A stretch of DNA of 64,000 bases. It comes from Diabrotica undecimpunctata. Its lineage: Eukaryota > Arthropoda > Insecta > Coleoptera > Chrysomelidae. This document shows, in pieces, positions 34,903 through 46,569 of this stretch. The stretch lies in contig NC_092803.1 of NCBI RefSeq assembly GCF_040954645.1, forward strand, positions 124,763,961 through 124,827,960. The letters run 5' to 3'. Each line of letters begins with the position of its first letter. Within the stretch, counting starts at the first letter, position 1. A program made the position numbers and the translations under genes. The notes under the pieces are model-generated. The model ran no database searches. It saw only the letters and a program-made list of their open reading frames with translations, and was not told the origin of the DNA.

Positions 34903-36176
34903 TGTTATGATATGTAAAATCGAGAAAAATATTGGTTTGTTTAAAAATATTTCAAAATTCAATAACATTAAAATAATTCAGATAAGTAGGATAATATCCA
35001 ACAAACATTTCGAAGAAGGAGAGTTATTAATTTCTTGAATTACCTGTACCAAACAAAATGTAAGCTTTGCATAAATTATTTCTTTGTTATACTTGAGTGA
35101 CCCGCATAAGTTTAAGTGAAAGCCACAGACAATTGAACGGGGTTTTTCAAAATACATTAATGCAGTGATTAAAGACAATAGAAGGGATTATAGAAAGAGG
35201 TTTTTGTTAGTTTTTAAGAATTATAGAAAAATATTATTTGTAAATAAGTTTTAGGAAATTTATAAGTATAGGTAAAAATTTGTTTGTTATCGAAATGAAA
35301 AAATGGGGGAATTGTGACGAGTTTTGATTGGCGGAGATTGAAAAAGGTGGGATAAGTATGTAGGAAAAAGTTTGGCGAGATTGAGGAGAGAGAAAGGAGG
35401 CAGTTGGTTTCCAAGTCTGGAAGAGGAACAGTGATTGTTCTCTGGTCGGTTCCTGAAATGTAGCAAGCAGTAGTGTTGAATGTTAGTGAGTTTTTGTGGA
35501 GTTAGTGTATCTGACAGAAGCTGAAGCAGCAAAATATTGTAAGTCATATTTCTCTACTTATATTCCAAGAGTCACTGTTCAGGCCAACGAGAGATTCAGT
35601 TTATCGTAAAGAGAAGATATTCCAAGAGTCATTTTTCACTCGGGCCAACGAGAGATTCAGTTTATCGAGAGGAGAAACGCTATCATAAGTTGAATGATTT
35701 GTGCTTTTGAAGGAGATCATTAAGGACGATATACTTGCAACAATCTGTGTAAGATTGCTGGTTACATAGGGAGCGGTTGAGAGGAGACAATACAGTCTAC
35801 AAGGAACAAGGATTTGGACCACTCATCATCAGAGAGAGATATTTTTGTTTTCTGCAGTTTTTTTTTCTTTTATTGATAACACAATTTTTACATGTAATTT
35901 AGAAAGGATATAAATATTTTGATTAGGAGAGTTAGAATAGTTTGGGATTTTGAGATTTCAATTAATATTGTTTGTACCATAAATTTTGATTGTTTACGTA
36001 CGGAGAACAAAATCTTGAGAATCCTTTATATGAGGTTTGTTTATTGAAAACGTTTGAGTATGAATTATTTCATTATTTTTATTTCAATATATAGTGTTAG
36101 ATCATATGTGTTTTTTATTATTCCGGTATTCTCTGGACCTTACCTTTCACATGTAATAGCATAGATATTGAAGCAC

Positions 36177-37899
36177 TAGAGAAGTGACGATATAACAGGA
36201 ACTGTTAATAATAACTGGTTACTGACAAATAACAGTGACTAATAGTTATCGAATAAATAAGTTACCAGTTATTCAGTTATTTTTTATATCAAGTCAGTTA
36301 CTTGAGTAACGATTATTCTGCTGTTAATAGTGTTGCAACATACCGAGCTCAGTCCGGTATTACTCGCTTCTTACAGTTTGTCCCAAACCCTTCTTTCAGT
36401 GCGTCACTAATTTTGACGTAATATAGGATTTTAAGAATGTCGACAATTATTGCATGTCATTTTAGTTAAATTTGACAGTTGCAGGATCGTAATCCCTCTT
36501 TTTCTAATTGAAAATAATTTTAATATTAGTCTTTGTTCTTTCTCGATATATCTCGGCATATTTAAAATATTTTTATGACACTAAATACAAAATTAAATTT
36601 TCACTGTAAAATGTCTGATAATACTAACCTGGAATGACAATTATTTTATCAGTTGACGTTGTGAAAGTACTGTCAAATTATATTTATGCGCATCATCGAT
36701 TGGATATCTATTTAGCGGATTCTAAACTCCAACCAATTATACACACGTAAGTAGAATTAGCTTTACGATAAATAATTTTCTAAGTTCTATGTATAATAAT
36801 CACAGACTCACGTTTTTTTCTGTCACTTCTAGCTTATATGTGTTAGAGAGAATTCGATCAACTATGACGTACTGAAAGAAGGGTTTGGGACGAACTATAT
36901 GTCTAATTTCCGCATTTTAACTGCCTGAATAACCGTCTACCAGAGAATAACAGTCAATATTTTAACGCTAATGTACGTTACTGGAGTAACTACTAAGTAA
37001 GTTACTGGAAAGATTAGCGTTAGCATTAAAAAAATAGCCAGTTATTCTGATAGACGGTTATTCTGATAGACGGTTATTCTGGTACATGGTTATTTAGACA
37101 GTTAAAATTAGAAGCGAGAGTAAGAAGTATCCGAGATGTAGATACCTACGACATATTACGTAGTAATAATTATTTAGTGACCACTTATTTATCGTTTTGG
37201 GAGCAATGTATGTACCTAACCTAAATACAGTTTATTTAATTCTGCACTTTTTAACATTATTGAAATTTTAATGTTTAGACATAAATAAAAAACATTAAAA
37301 ATTTTTTTCGTTATCAATTGCTTTAATATCTGACATAGTAACAATTTTATTTACAAATTTGGTTAAGTACCTGATTTACAAAAGATACATTGCAAAAGGT
37401 AGAATTCTAAACAATTTCCGTATTCGGAATGTAATTCAAGGAAGGATTTTATTATCCTTTTCTTATTTCGAAATCAAAATTAATGTCAACAAAAAATGCA
37501 AATTCATTATATTGTTATATGATGTCAATAATAGAAATAAGGAGAATAACAGGCAATGGATGAATGAATGGATTAGTAATTTTTGTTTGTACCACTCTGT
37601 AAATATTTAAAATAAAATAACACGTAAACACGTGTTCAATGGTTCAATTTTAGTTATTTCTAAAATTTTATAAATATTTTTACCTAGAGGTATAAAAATA
37701 GACAAATTTTGTATTATGGCCCTTATTCAAGGGCAAACTCTAAGCCGGTTATATCAATATTGGGACTTCCAAGAAGAACTTGGTCAGATTTTGACTTGAA
37801 TAACTTAAATAACTGATAACTGTTTAAAATAACAGTTATCCGAAAATAACTTCCACGGTTATAACAGTTATTTAAAAATAACCTCTAAGCACATCACTA
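36177..37899. mobile_element. Non-autonomous hAT element inside the 3' LTR
   Basis: TGAAGCAC flanks both sides (36,169-36,176 and 37,900-37,907), an 8-bp target duplication confirmed against the uninterrupted 5' LTR. The ends are TAGAGAAGTG and the inverse of TAGTGATGTG, typical hAT termini. Subterminal regions are packed with AACTGTTAT/ATAACAGTTAT motifs. A 16-bp unit (GGTTATTCTGATAGAC) repeats about three times near 37,040-37,090. No hAT transposase coding was found; the open frame at 37,359-37,610 has no recognisable domain. Confidence 0.93.
36374..36897. mobile_element. TA-flanked MITE nested in the hAT element
   Basis: The left end CAGTTTGTCCCAAACCCTTC and the right end (inverse of TAGTTCGTCCCAAACCCTTC) match over about 33 bases with few differences. 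TA precedes and follows (36,372-36,373 and 36,898-36,899). The 524-bp length and TA target suggest a Tc1/mariner-mobilised MITE. It has no coding content. Confidence 0.8.
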
Positions 37900-38039
37900 T
37901 GAAGCACGAATTTAACCCTGAGATAAAAGAATTAAAAATTGTGATAAAGTCATAATCATATCATTTAAATAATTTTAATTAATCAAAAAAAACAATTAAT
38001 TAGCTAATTATTGCTTGGCGCACCAAGACTTTAAATATC

Positions 38040-38046
<7 letters not shown>

Positions 38047-38111
<65 letters not shown>
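38047..38111. repeat. (TA)n microsatellite, right flank of LTR element
   Basis: Continuous TA alternation directly after the 3' LTR end, the partner of the tract at 30,341-30,505. Confidence 0.9.
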
Positions 38112-38112
<1 letters not shown>

Positions 38113-38332
38113 AAGAAAGTCAAGGACAGTAACTGGTTATTGGTAAACACAGACGGTTAAAGGTAACCGGGAACGACCCAATACTAAGGAAACAATAAAA
38201 AACTGGTGCTGCTAAGTGAGTGTCTTTTATTAAAAGTCAAGCTTTCGCCACATAATTTTGGGCTTCATCATAACTTGCTGTAATGGAAAAACATTCTTTA
38301 CAATATCATAATTAAAGATGTTATTTTAATCT
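38112..38332 (-). repeat. PLE pLTR-like fragment
   Basis: On the minus strand TGATGAAGCCCA..TGTGGC is followed by GAAAGCTTGAC (38,239-38,271). This resembles the hammerhead-containing pLTR end of Penelope-like elements, as at 46,185. Stem II is imperfect and the first core base is changed. Confidence 0.45.
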
Positions 38333-38951
38333 CTTAGTGTCGACATTTCACGTTAAATGGCGAAGTTAACCGTCAGAATTGTATATACTGGGTAAAACAA
38401 AACCCCCACTGGATGCGTGAGCATCATACACAATACTCTATGGGCTGCAATTGCTACATGTAAATATATGGGCTGCAATTGTAAGAAATCGAATCATCGG
38501 ACCCTACTTTTTCGAAGGTAATTTAAACGGGGCAACGTACCTTGAGTTTTTAAGGCGGTATCTCGTACCTACTTTACGTAATTTGTTTCCCAGCAGGCGT
38601 GATCCTGGAGGTTTTGATAAAAGTTTATGGTTTCAACAGGATGGTGCACCTTCACATTATGCTGTAGATGTTAGAAGGTACCTAAATGAAATTTTTCCGA
38701 ACAGGTGGATTCGTAGACGTGGACCTATTAAATGGCCAGCGAGGTCACCAGATTTCAATCCTTTGGATTATTTTATGTGGGGCAATCTAAAGAATGTCGT
38801 GTATCAAGAAAATATTCAAGAATTACAACAGAGAATTCAGACAGCAATAAACAATATTTCTCAAGACACAATAAACAAGGTTCAACAAGAATTTGTACAA
38901 CGTTTGGGTTACTGTCAAATACAGCAAGGGCTGCAGTTCGAACATTTATAA
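38333..38951 (+). pseudogene. DD41D-type transposase, catalytic half
   Basis: After FTLNGEVNRQNC and NPHWMREHHTQYS, a small direct repeat (ATGGGCTGCAATTG twice near 38,440-38,475) breaks the frame. The remaining 166 codons are intact: IIGPYFFEGNLNGATYLEFL, LWFQQDGAPSHYAVDVRRYL, RWIRRRGPIKWPARSPDF and NPLDYFMWG. Counting from the Asp of QDG to the Asp of NPLD gives 41 residues between, hence DD41D. It ends KVQQEFVQRLGYC..QFEHL, normal for the family. The first catalytic Asp and the DNA-binding N-terminus are lost. Confidence 0.9.
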
Positions 38952-39205
38952 AGTCATGTGTTTCATCATAATCTGTCCGCTAGACAATAAGTATTTTTGA
39001 TAATATTGTTAATTTAACTAACGCGTTACTTTATTAACACACACAAAACTATTGTATTTTTGTCCACCCTGTACCAATTTGAATCAACATGTGATCCATT
39101 TTTGGAATCAGCTCAGCTAGAGTAATCCGAAGATTGAGACAAAATGGGGGTGTTCCATTTAAAAAAATTGACCGTGACGTCATTACTCGAAAGTAATTCA
39201 CCCTG
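38333..39205 (+). mobile_element. 5'-truncated DD41D transposon
   Basis: Begins inside the transposase (FTLNGEVNRQNCIYW) without a left terminus and ends with CACCCTG followed by TA at 39,205. The right end therefore matches the CAGGGTG terminus of the family. Confidence 0.7.
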
Positions 39206-40547
39206 TATATTAGAATATTATTTTAAAATACGGTAAATTAAAATCAAAAATCGACGTGTTTCAAGATTATTTCTTAAAATGCTCTGTTTAGCTAAAAAAG
39301 ATGTTGTTCCATACTTTACGGACACAGTGTATAATATATTATATTATGTACATCTCTAAAAATGTAAGCAAAATAATATACTTCAAACAAATTAATCGAA
39401 GTATACGAGCTTAGGTATGGTTAATTACTGACAAACAAGCAATACTGGATTTTTCTCACATTCAGATTATTATCTGAAGTTTATCTGAAGACAATTAATT
39501 CTAACTAAGCTGTCAGCGATGTCATGGTATCGTAAATGTAACGTTAATAAACAAAATATTAGCTACGTCAGGTACCTCCTAAGCTAAAAACCACAAGATC
39601 TCAGATAGGATCTTAGTAGTTAATACACATTATTAATTGATTACATTTTAATCTCTATATATTGTCATCTGGTATTGTTGATATACGTTTTAAAATAAAA
39701 TATTTCAAATGTGGCTAAATAAAACAAATTTAAATTAAACAAAAATTCAATGCTGTTTTGTTTCCACTGAATACATTAAAATTATTATGTTTAGCTTTCT
39801 CAGAAGAAAAGTTATATATAAACTATTTTAGTGTACAAATTATGTTATAATACATCCTGATAAAACAATTATTACCGTATTTTCTATCGAACTTTCTATT
39901 AGTCTAGTAGATGAGACATCTAAATATATTTACTCTTTTTAAAGTTATGGTTGAATTAATAGCCTCCTGTAATGAGCTTTGTGCTTCCTTATCCTTTTTT
40001 AAAAGTTCTTTTTGTCTGTCCTGTGTACATTTCTGAACGTATACTTTAAATTATTTTATATATTTCAAAATTTTGGCTTCTATAATTTCTTAAAGTTTTG
40101 GATAGTTATCGCAGAAATTACAGAATCATCATACATTTTTATGCGCTTCAATCTAATAACATCGTTTTGACTCTTCTGTGGACGTTAGAGTGATCACAGC
40201 AATTCTCATATTTTCATGACACCATCACACGACGAAAAAAAAATTTGAAAAAATTCTTTGTTGAATACTCTATACAAATTTATGTATATGTATAAAAATA
40301 AGGGAAATCTGACGTCCTCTTCGGAAAGGATATACTAAATTTGAAATAAATGAACGTTTAAGAAAAAAATTGCAAAGATATATAATATGCATATAATTAA
40401 AATTGCAATTGTAAATATGTTATTATTGCAAAAATGCAATAATAACAAATAATATTATGACTACTGATTACCTCTACTGAATAAAGCTGGACAATATATT
40501 GGTAAAGTACTGCAACCAAGTAAGAATATATTTTAAATTTATATATA
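39206..40547. other. Intergenic, nothing recognised
   Basis: AT-rich; no gene or clear repeat boundary seen. Confidence 0.45.
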
Positions 40548-41276
40548 CAGGGTGGTCCTTAAGTAATTGTACAAAAAGAAACCATAGATTCTACACTTTA
40601 AAAAATTGCGATTTAAATCAAATTGCTTTAATAAAATTTTAATATTAGGAAGGATACAGGGTGTTAAAGTTGAAATTAAAATTTTAATTTTCACTATAAC
40701 TTTCATGTTTGTGAACATTTGTGTATAAAAATTCATAACTGGGTACTATTGATCATCAAAAATTATAATCTGATGCATACTTTAATGTAGCTGATAGAGG
40801 GCGCCACATATGCCACATATGTGGCATACATTTGCACTTAACTTTTTTGCTTTTTAAGTTAACGATTTTTGTGATCAAAAATTTTAAAGATACATTATTT
40901 TACCAAAAAAAAGGTATACTTGATAATAACTTCAAAACTCAACAGTTTTCGAGATAATCGCATTTTATAAATCAACTACATAATTCAGATTTAACGCAAT
41001 TACTCCAGGCAACGAAAGAAAATTAGACAAAAACATCAATACTTCTGAATTTTGGTATAAAATGCTTTCAATAAAATTAATAATTAACGAAATTTTAAAT
41101 AAAATAAATATACTAGCAGGATAGAATAGTAAGATTTGACAAAATAACAGATTTATTGGATTTTAAATCAAACATTTTACTTTTTGTATTAAATTAAAGT
41201 CATATTCAAAATATTTTATTAATAAACCAAAATAAGAAATATTTAAACTTATAACATTAAACTTTTTGTCAAAGTA

Positions 41277-41590
41277 AGTGTTCGATATGTCCACCATTTT
41301 CTTTAATTCATTTGTCAATACATTCCATAAAAGATCGTCTCATATTAAATAGCATCATTGGTTCTAAAGAAACTACTGCAGTATTTATAATAAGTATTAT
41401 AAGTATAATATATAATAAACATAATATAATAATAAGGTATTCGTTTGGGAATTTTGTGAATTAAATAATTATATTAATATCTCACCACATGACCAAGGAA
41501 TATGACTACCACGAACAATCCAACGTTCAGAAAAGTTGTATTTAATTATGTTCTCACTACCCTTTTCTCTATAATGTGGTGCCAATCAAT
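41277..41590 (-). pseudogene. Transposase 3' relic in left arm
   Basis: The minus strand gives a broken series containing an FxERWIVRGSHIPW-like block and, at the end, FSMECIDK-type sequence then ENGGHIEHL. It mirrors the right arm copy. This is the C-terminal end of a DD41D-type transposase (RWIGRGxxxxWP context). No catalytic series is complete. Confidence 0.65.
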
Positions 41591-41852
41591 AAAATCATTT
41601 TATAAAAAATGTAAATAAATCTCACCATTCAAATTACAAGGTAATTCGCATGTTCATAAAAAATAATTACAAATGGTACCAAACCATACGATATGCACTT
41701 TTTTACGTACATGCGAATTACCTTGTAATTTGAATGGTGAGATTTATTTACATTTTTTATAAAATTATTTTATTTGATTTATTGGAAGAATTCATGAATA
41801 TCAAACTTAAGGCGAAATATGTGGTTTATGTAAGATGGTAACCACCACATTA

Positions 41853-42131
41853 TAGAGAGAGGCCAGTGAGAACATACTTAAATACAACTTTCCTGAACGT
41901 TGGATTGTTCGTGGTAGTCATATTCCTTGGACGTGGTGAGATATTAATATAATTACTTAATGCATAAAAATCCCAAAAGAATACTTATTATTATACTTAT
42001 AATACCTATTATAAATACTGCAGCAGTTTCTTTAGAACCAATGATGCTATTTGATATGAGACGATCTTTTATGGAATGTATTGACAAATGAATTAAAGAA
42101 AATGGTGGACATATCGAACACTTACTTTGAC
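41853..42131 (+). pseudogene. Transposase 3' relic in right arm
   Basis: The plus strand reads ENILKYNFPERWIVRGSHIP, then stops; later MRRSFMECIDK and IKENGGHIEHLL followed by TGA. These are the blocks around and after the third catalytic residue in DD41D-type transposases; the SPDxxPLD segment itself is deleted. Confidence 0.7.
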
Positions 42132-42855
42132 AAAAAATTTAATGTTATTTAGTTTAACTATTTCTTAATTTGGTATATAAATAAAATATTTTGATTATGA
42201 CTTTAATTTATTACAAAACGTAAAATGTTTGATGTAAAATTAAATTATTCTGTTATTTTGTCAAATCCTACTATTCTATCCTGCTAATATACTTATTTTA
42301 TTTAATATTTCGTTAACTATTAACTTTATTAAAGGCATTTTATACCAAAATTCAGAAGTATTGATGTTTTTATTTAATTTTCTTTCGTTGCTTGGAGTAA
42401 TTGCGTTAAATCTGAATTATGTAGAGTTGATTTGTAAAATGAGATTATCTCGAAAACTGTTTAGTTTTGAAGTTATTAACAGGTATATCTTTTTTTTGTT
42501 AAAATAATGTATCTTTAATATTTTATATCACAAACCACGGTAACTTGAAGAGCAAAAAAGTAAAGTGCAAATGTATGCGACATATGTGGCATATGTGGCG
42601 CCCTCTATCAGCTATATTAAAGCATGCGTCAAATTATAATTTATGATATTTAGTAGTACCCAATTATGAATTTTGATACATAAATGTTCACAAACATAAA
42701 AGTTATAGCAAAAATTAAAATTTTAAATTTCCACTTTAACACCCTGTATCTTTCTTAATATCAACATTTTATTAAAGCAATTTGGCTGAAATCGTAATAT
42801 TTTAAAGTGTAGAATCTGCGGTTTCTTTTTGTACAATTACTTAAGGACCGCCCTG

Positions 42856-42927
<72 letters not shown>
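42856..42927. repeat. (TA)n microsatellite
   Basis: Uninterrupted TA tract directly at the right end of the palindromic transposon. Confidence 0.9.
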
Positions 42928-42928
<1 letters not shown>

Positions 42929-44577
42929 AAATGATTTCAATATGTTAAAAAGGATACAACTTAAATGGATTTTTATATGAGTTTGTTGTTCATGAATTTC
43001 ATGAAGCCATCACAATGTGGGTTCGAGTCTGAAATAAAAGAGAGAAAAAGATTAGTAAATTGTTAAATAAATTAATTTTGACTTACCTGGTATAGTGTTA
43101 ATAATTTCTGAATAGTATAGTTGCCTAGTGTATAGGTGAATCGTCTAAACTTTAAAAAGAACAAAAAAAGGATTCTTAAAAAATATTTAAATATAGAAAT
43201 TTTAAAAAATGTCAAAAAATAAACTATCAAGCAAGTCTGTGGGTGCTAAATTAATAGGGGTTTTGTTAAATAAGAAATTACAATGATGTGGAGATGAAAA
43301 GAATAAATTGTATTAGCATTGTAATAGAATAAGTTTTATATCTGAACATTTTTTTTTATAAATTCCCAAATTAGATGTGATTAAAGTGATTATGAGAAAT
43401 TAATGTGGATTGACAAATCTGACAAATGTGTCAGAACAGGACAGTTTTATGGTTTAAAAAAAATAGAAGACGAAAAGAAAAAGAACGTTGGTTGCTGTGA
43501 GCAACGGATAATAGGTTTTTTGAGGAGGCCGACGAGGACTTTTCGACGAAGGGGAGCCCTGAAACTGTGGAATAGGTCGGGAGTGTTTTTTAACTCGTCT
43601 AATTAGAATTTTAGTTTTTCCACAGTTTCCACAGCAGAGATATCCAGAATTTGTTCCAGAGAGTAAGAGAAACAATTTGACTTATAAATTATTATTGGAG
43701 TACAGAAATGTCATTTAAGTAGAAGAAACCTACAGGAAGGGGACTGGCTAAACAGGAAAAATTGGAGAAAACGGTTGAGTGAAGGAATACAGTGAAAACT
43801 GTGGAAATCCTTGTATATATATATACAAATGTCATTTAAATTGAGAAAATTAAAATTCATGAATTAACATAATTGCGATAGGCCTTAAAAAATTGAAAAT
43901 ATTAATTATCATTAAATTAAAAATAGAATAGTACGTACCTTAATTTCCGAAGAGAGGATTGATATTCCAGTTTCACCGATTATTTTGCGAGTAGTTAGTT
44001 TTCTTTAAATAAATCAGAACTGTTTTAAAGTGAGGTTGGATAATAATTTTGGGGATCATTTGAAATTTTGATTATATTTGAATGCAAGTTAAAAGTCAGC
44101 GGAATAAAGTGTTCATTTTCTTTTTCTTTATAGTTCATTTAAACACTTTATAAAGTTGCAATATTTATTTAGTTTTTAGGTACTTGTAGAGAGTCTCCAC
44201 ATTTTGTAATAAATTTTTATTGTCACGACACTAAAACACATTAAGATTTATACGATTCCTATTTTTGTAAATTTTTAAAGGCAACCCAAGTTGCAGACGA
44301 ATTTTATTGTTTATATTAAATTTGTTCAATATTAATAAATAACGTGCTTCATTTGGGTTAATTTATCAAAAGTCTAACGTAAATTTTGGTTTAATTTCTT
44401 TTTGAACTCTACCAGGAGACTACAGAGTCGACGTCACACAGTGACAGATTGCTTAGAACACATAATTGAGCTAGCTGAGGTATATATTAAATTAAACAAC
44501 GAACCACATATTTTAAAAATTACAACATTTATTATAAATAAAAATAAAATTAATAAAATACAACTTTTTCAATATAT
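42928..44577. other. Unassigned region, possibly part of an unrecognised element
   Basis: 1.65 kb bounded by a TA tract on the left and the PLE inverted repeat on the right. It contains a GC-richer block at 43,490-43,660 with CCACAGTTT repeats in both orientations. No domain was recognised. Confidence 0.35.
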
Positions 44578-45062
44578 ATATACAAACAACAGTTTATTAT
44601 GGCTGCAGTCAGAAGGTTTGGCCGGGATGTTACAGAAACACTCTTTTGACTTTTGGTCCAGCTTTCGAAATTGTTTTATTCCTTCTTCAAGACACTATAA
44701 TTAGAAGAATGTGTAAATATTTATAATATATCACAAATTGTCAGTGCAACTTACTAGTCGTTGAGATTATTTATATAAAGCTATGACACTCAACATGTTC
44801 ATTATTTTACATGTTATATTTTATATGTGTGTTATTAATGTTGAATGTCATAGCTTTATATAAATAATCTCAATGACTAGTAAGTTGCACTGACAATTTG
44901 TGATATATTGTAAATATTTACACATTTTTCTAATTGCAGTGTCTTGAAGAAAGAATAAAACAATTCTGAAAGCTAGACAAAAAGTCAAAAGAGTGTTTCT
45001 GTAACATCCCGGCCAAACCTTCTGACTGCAGCTCTAATAAACTGTGTTGTTTGTTTATATCG
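44578..45062. repeat. Large inverted repeat built from PLE pLTR sequence
   Basis: Arms of about 230 bp (44,578-44,808 and 44,836-45,062) are nearly identical inverted copies around a spacer of roughly 30 bp. Each arm contains GTCTTGAAGAA..GAATAAAACAAT followed by (T)CGAAAGCT or its variant, the hammerhead-like end of a PLE pLTR. No PLE protein lies between them. Confidence 0.85.
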
Positions 45063-45085
45063 ACAGTCAATAATATCCAGTATTT

Positions 45086-45088
<3 letters not shown>

Positions 45089-45137
<49 letters not shown>
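45089..45137. repeat. (TA)n microsatellite
   Basis: TA tract just beyond the right pLTR arm. Confidence 0.9.
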
Positions 45138-45139
<2 letters not shown>

Positions 45140-45488
45140 ATAACTTTTCATTAAACTTTCTACTTTCTAGTCCCATTATACTATGAGAGAGAAAATAATT
45201 TCTATAAACTAATTTGAGATTTCCAACATTGAAGCAAAGTGTTAATTTTGTTAATTGAAAATTTGGGTTGATTAGGTAAGCACAAACTTCGATTTTGTGC
45301 AAGTTCTGATAGGATACCTTCGTAACGCAATTATTGGAAACATGAAATAAGGTCAGATTTGCTATCAGTCGGTATCCAATCAGTTTAAGTAATCAGACTA
45401 ATTATCTATTATGCATACAAATATGGGCAGGTTTAGCAATTATCCTATATTTTTTTAAACAAATATTATTTATATATAAAATAGAGTA
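45138..45488. other. Short unassigned segment
   Basis: 350 bases between two TA tracts with no coding motif; may be a PLE fragment. Confidence 0.35.
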
Positions 45489-45489
45489 C

Positions 45490-45554
<65 letters not shown>
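45489..45554. repeat. (TA)n microsatellite
   Basis: TA tract at the 5' edge of the next PLE fragment. Confidence 0.9.
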
Positions 45555-45558
<4 letters not shown>

Positions 45559-45574
45559 GACCTTAGCAAAATTA

Positions 45575-46265
45575 TAAAAATACGTGTGCATTAATAGATC
45601 ATGCAATTAATAAAAATCATTCATTTATTTTCAATGAAACTAATATATTAAGACGTGAAAACCAATTAAATAAAAGAGAATTCTTAGAAATGGTATGCAA
45701 AAATAAATATCAATGCGTTAATAAAAAAACTGATATTGATAAACTAAGCAATATCTATAATTACATTCTGTCTTACGAAAATGAATACTATAATTTTCCA
45801 ATATTAGATTTTCTGATTATAAATATTAGAATTTTAAAAAATTTAAATATTCATATTTGGCGCCACTTTGTACGTAACCATAATAACAATCAAGAGCTAG
45901 TTATCAACAACAAAAAATATAATAAACAGAAACGAGTGTCTTTCTGACATAAATCAAACATCAACATATATCAATGTCATAATGAATTTTTACAAAATTA
46001 AATTAAATTGGAATATTGTACTTACATAACTGTATAATTTTTAAAATAAGTTAAGTTTTAATGTTGTGTAAATTTAAAAATTTAATGGATTAACCTCATG
46101 TTGTAAGTTTTTATACTAGTTTTATACAATGCTATTTAGTTCTAATTTCGTTGTATTTACTGATACCATATTTTAGCATATATCCTGAAGAAGCAAATAA
46201 ATTTTGCGAAAGCTTGATTAAAGAACAAAGAGTTTTACTTTCCTGCCCTATTAATGACTGCAACC
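45575..46265 (+). mobile_element. Penelope-like element 3' fragment
   Basis: The coding relic begins with TCALIDHAINKNHSF, the block after the GIY-YIG core. It continues LRRENQLNKREFLEM and KKTDIDKLSNIYN to a TGA at 45,945-45,947. A 3' region then leads to a hammerhead-like hairpin at 46,185. The element is bounded by TA tracts on both sides. Truncation removed the nuclease motif and the RT. Confidence 0.8.
46185..46213 (+). ncRNA. Hammerhead-like hairpin (PLE)
   Basis: CTGAAGA (one change from CTGATGA), stem GCAAA/TTTGC, then GAAAGCTTG. It lies in the pLTR at the end of the PLE fragment. Confidence 0.55.
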
Positions 46266-46315
46266 TCAAAATAAAACTTTATTTTACATAACGTGTCAGT
46301 CAATAATACCTAACT

Positions 46316-46431
<116 letters not shown>

Positions 46432-46569
46432 TTTAAGGAATATGACCGTTTAATTTAATATAAAAAAATGTGCACTCGTAAGTGAATGGGATATTTTCGG
46501 TCAATTTGGAGATAAAAAAGACAAGAGTTGTGCTACTTTATCTATTTATTGAAGACGTTTCGCCCAATG

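Larger units (their letters stand above)
30506..38046 (+). mobile_element. Gypsy-like LTR retrotransposon lacking RT and integrase
   Basis: Two near-identical LTRs enclose about 3.0 kb with one long frame. A primer-binding site candidate follows the 5' LTR and a purine-rich GGCGGGGATT precedes the 3' LTR. The flanks are TATAT on both sides (30,501-30,505 and 38,047-38,051), compatible with a 5-bp duplication, although inside TA repeats this cannot be proven. There is no reverse transcriptase, RNase H or integrase sequence. The copy therefore depends on an autonomous relative or is a deletion derivative. Confidence 0.92.
34903..38046 (+). repeat. 3' LTR, interrupted by a hAT element
   Basis: LTR sequence runs 34,903-36,176 and resumes at 37,908. 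The break is a 1,723-bp insertion with an 8-bp duplication. The restored length is 1,413 bp, identical to the 5' LTR. Confidence 0.93.
40548..42855. mobile_element. 2.3-kb palindromic (snap-back) DNA transposon of the CAGGGTGGTCC family
   Basis: The left end CAGGGTGGTCCTTAAGTAAT is mirrored at the right end, and both are flanked by TA. The arms remain inverted-similar (about 85-90% by eye) almost to the centre near 41,680, leaving a spacer of only about 50 bp. Each arm carries the 3' half of a transposase. The right arm has an extra stretch of about 60 bp near 41,770-41,850. Another copy of the same terminus starts at 63,375. Confidence 0.88.
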
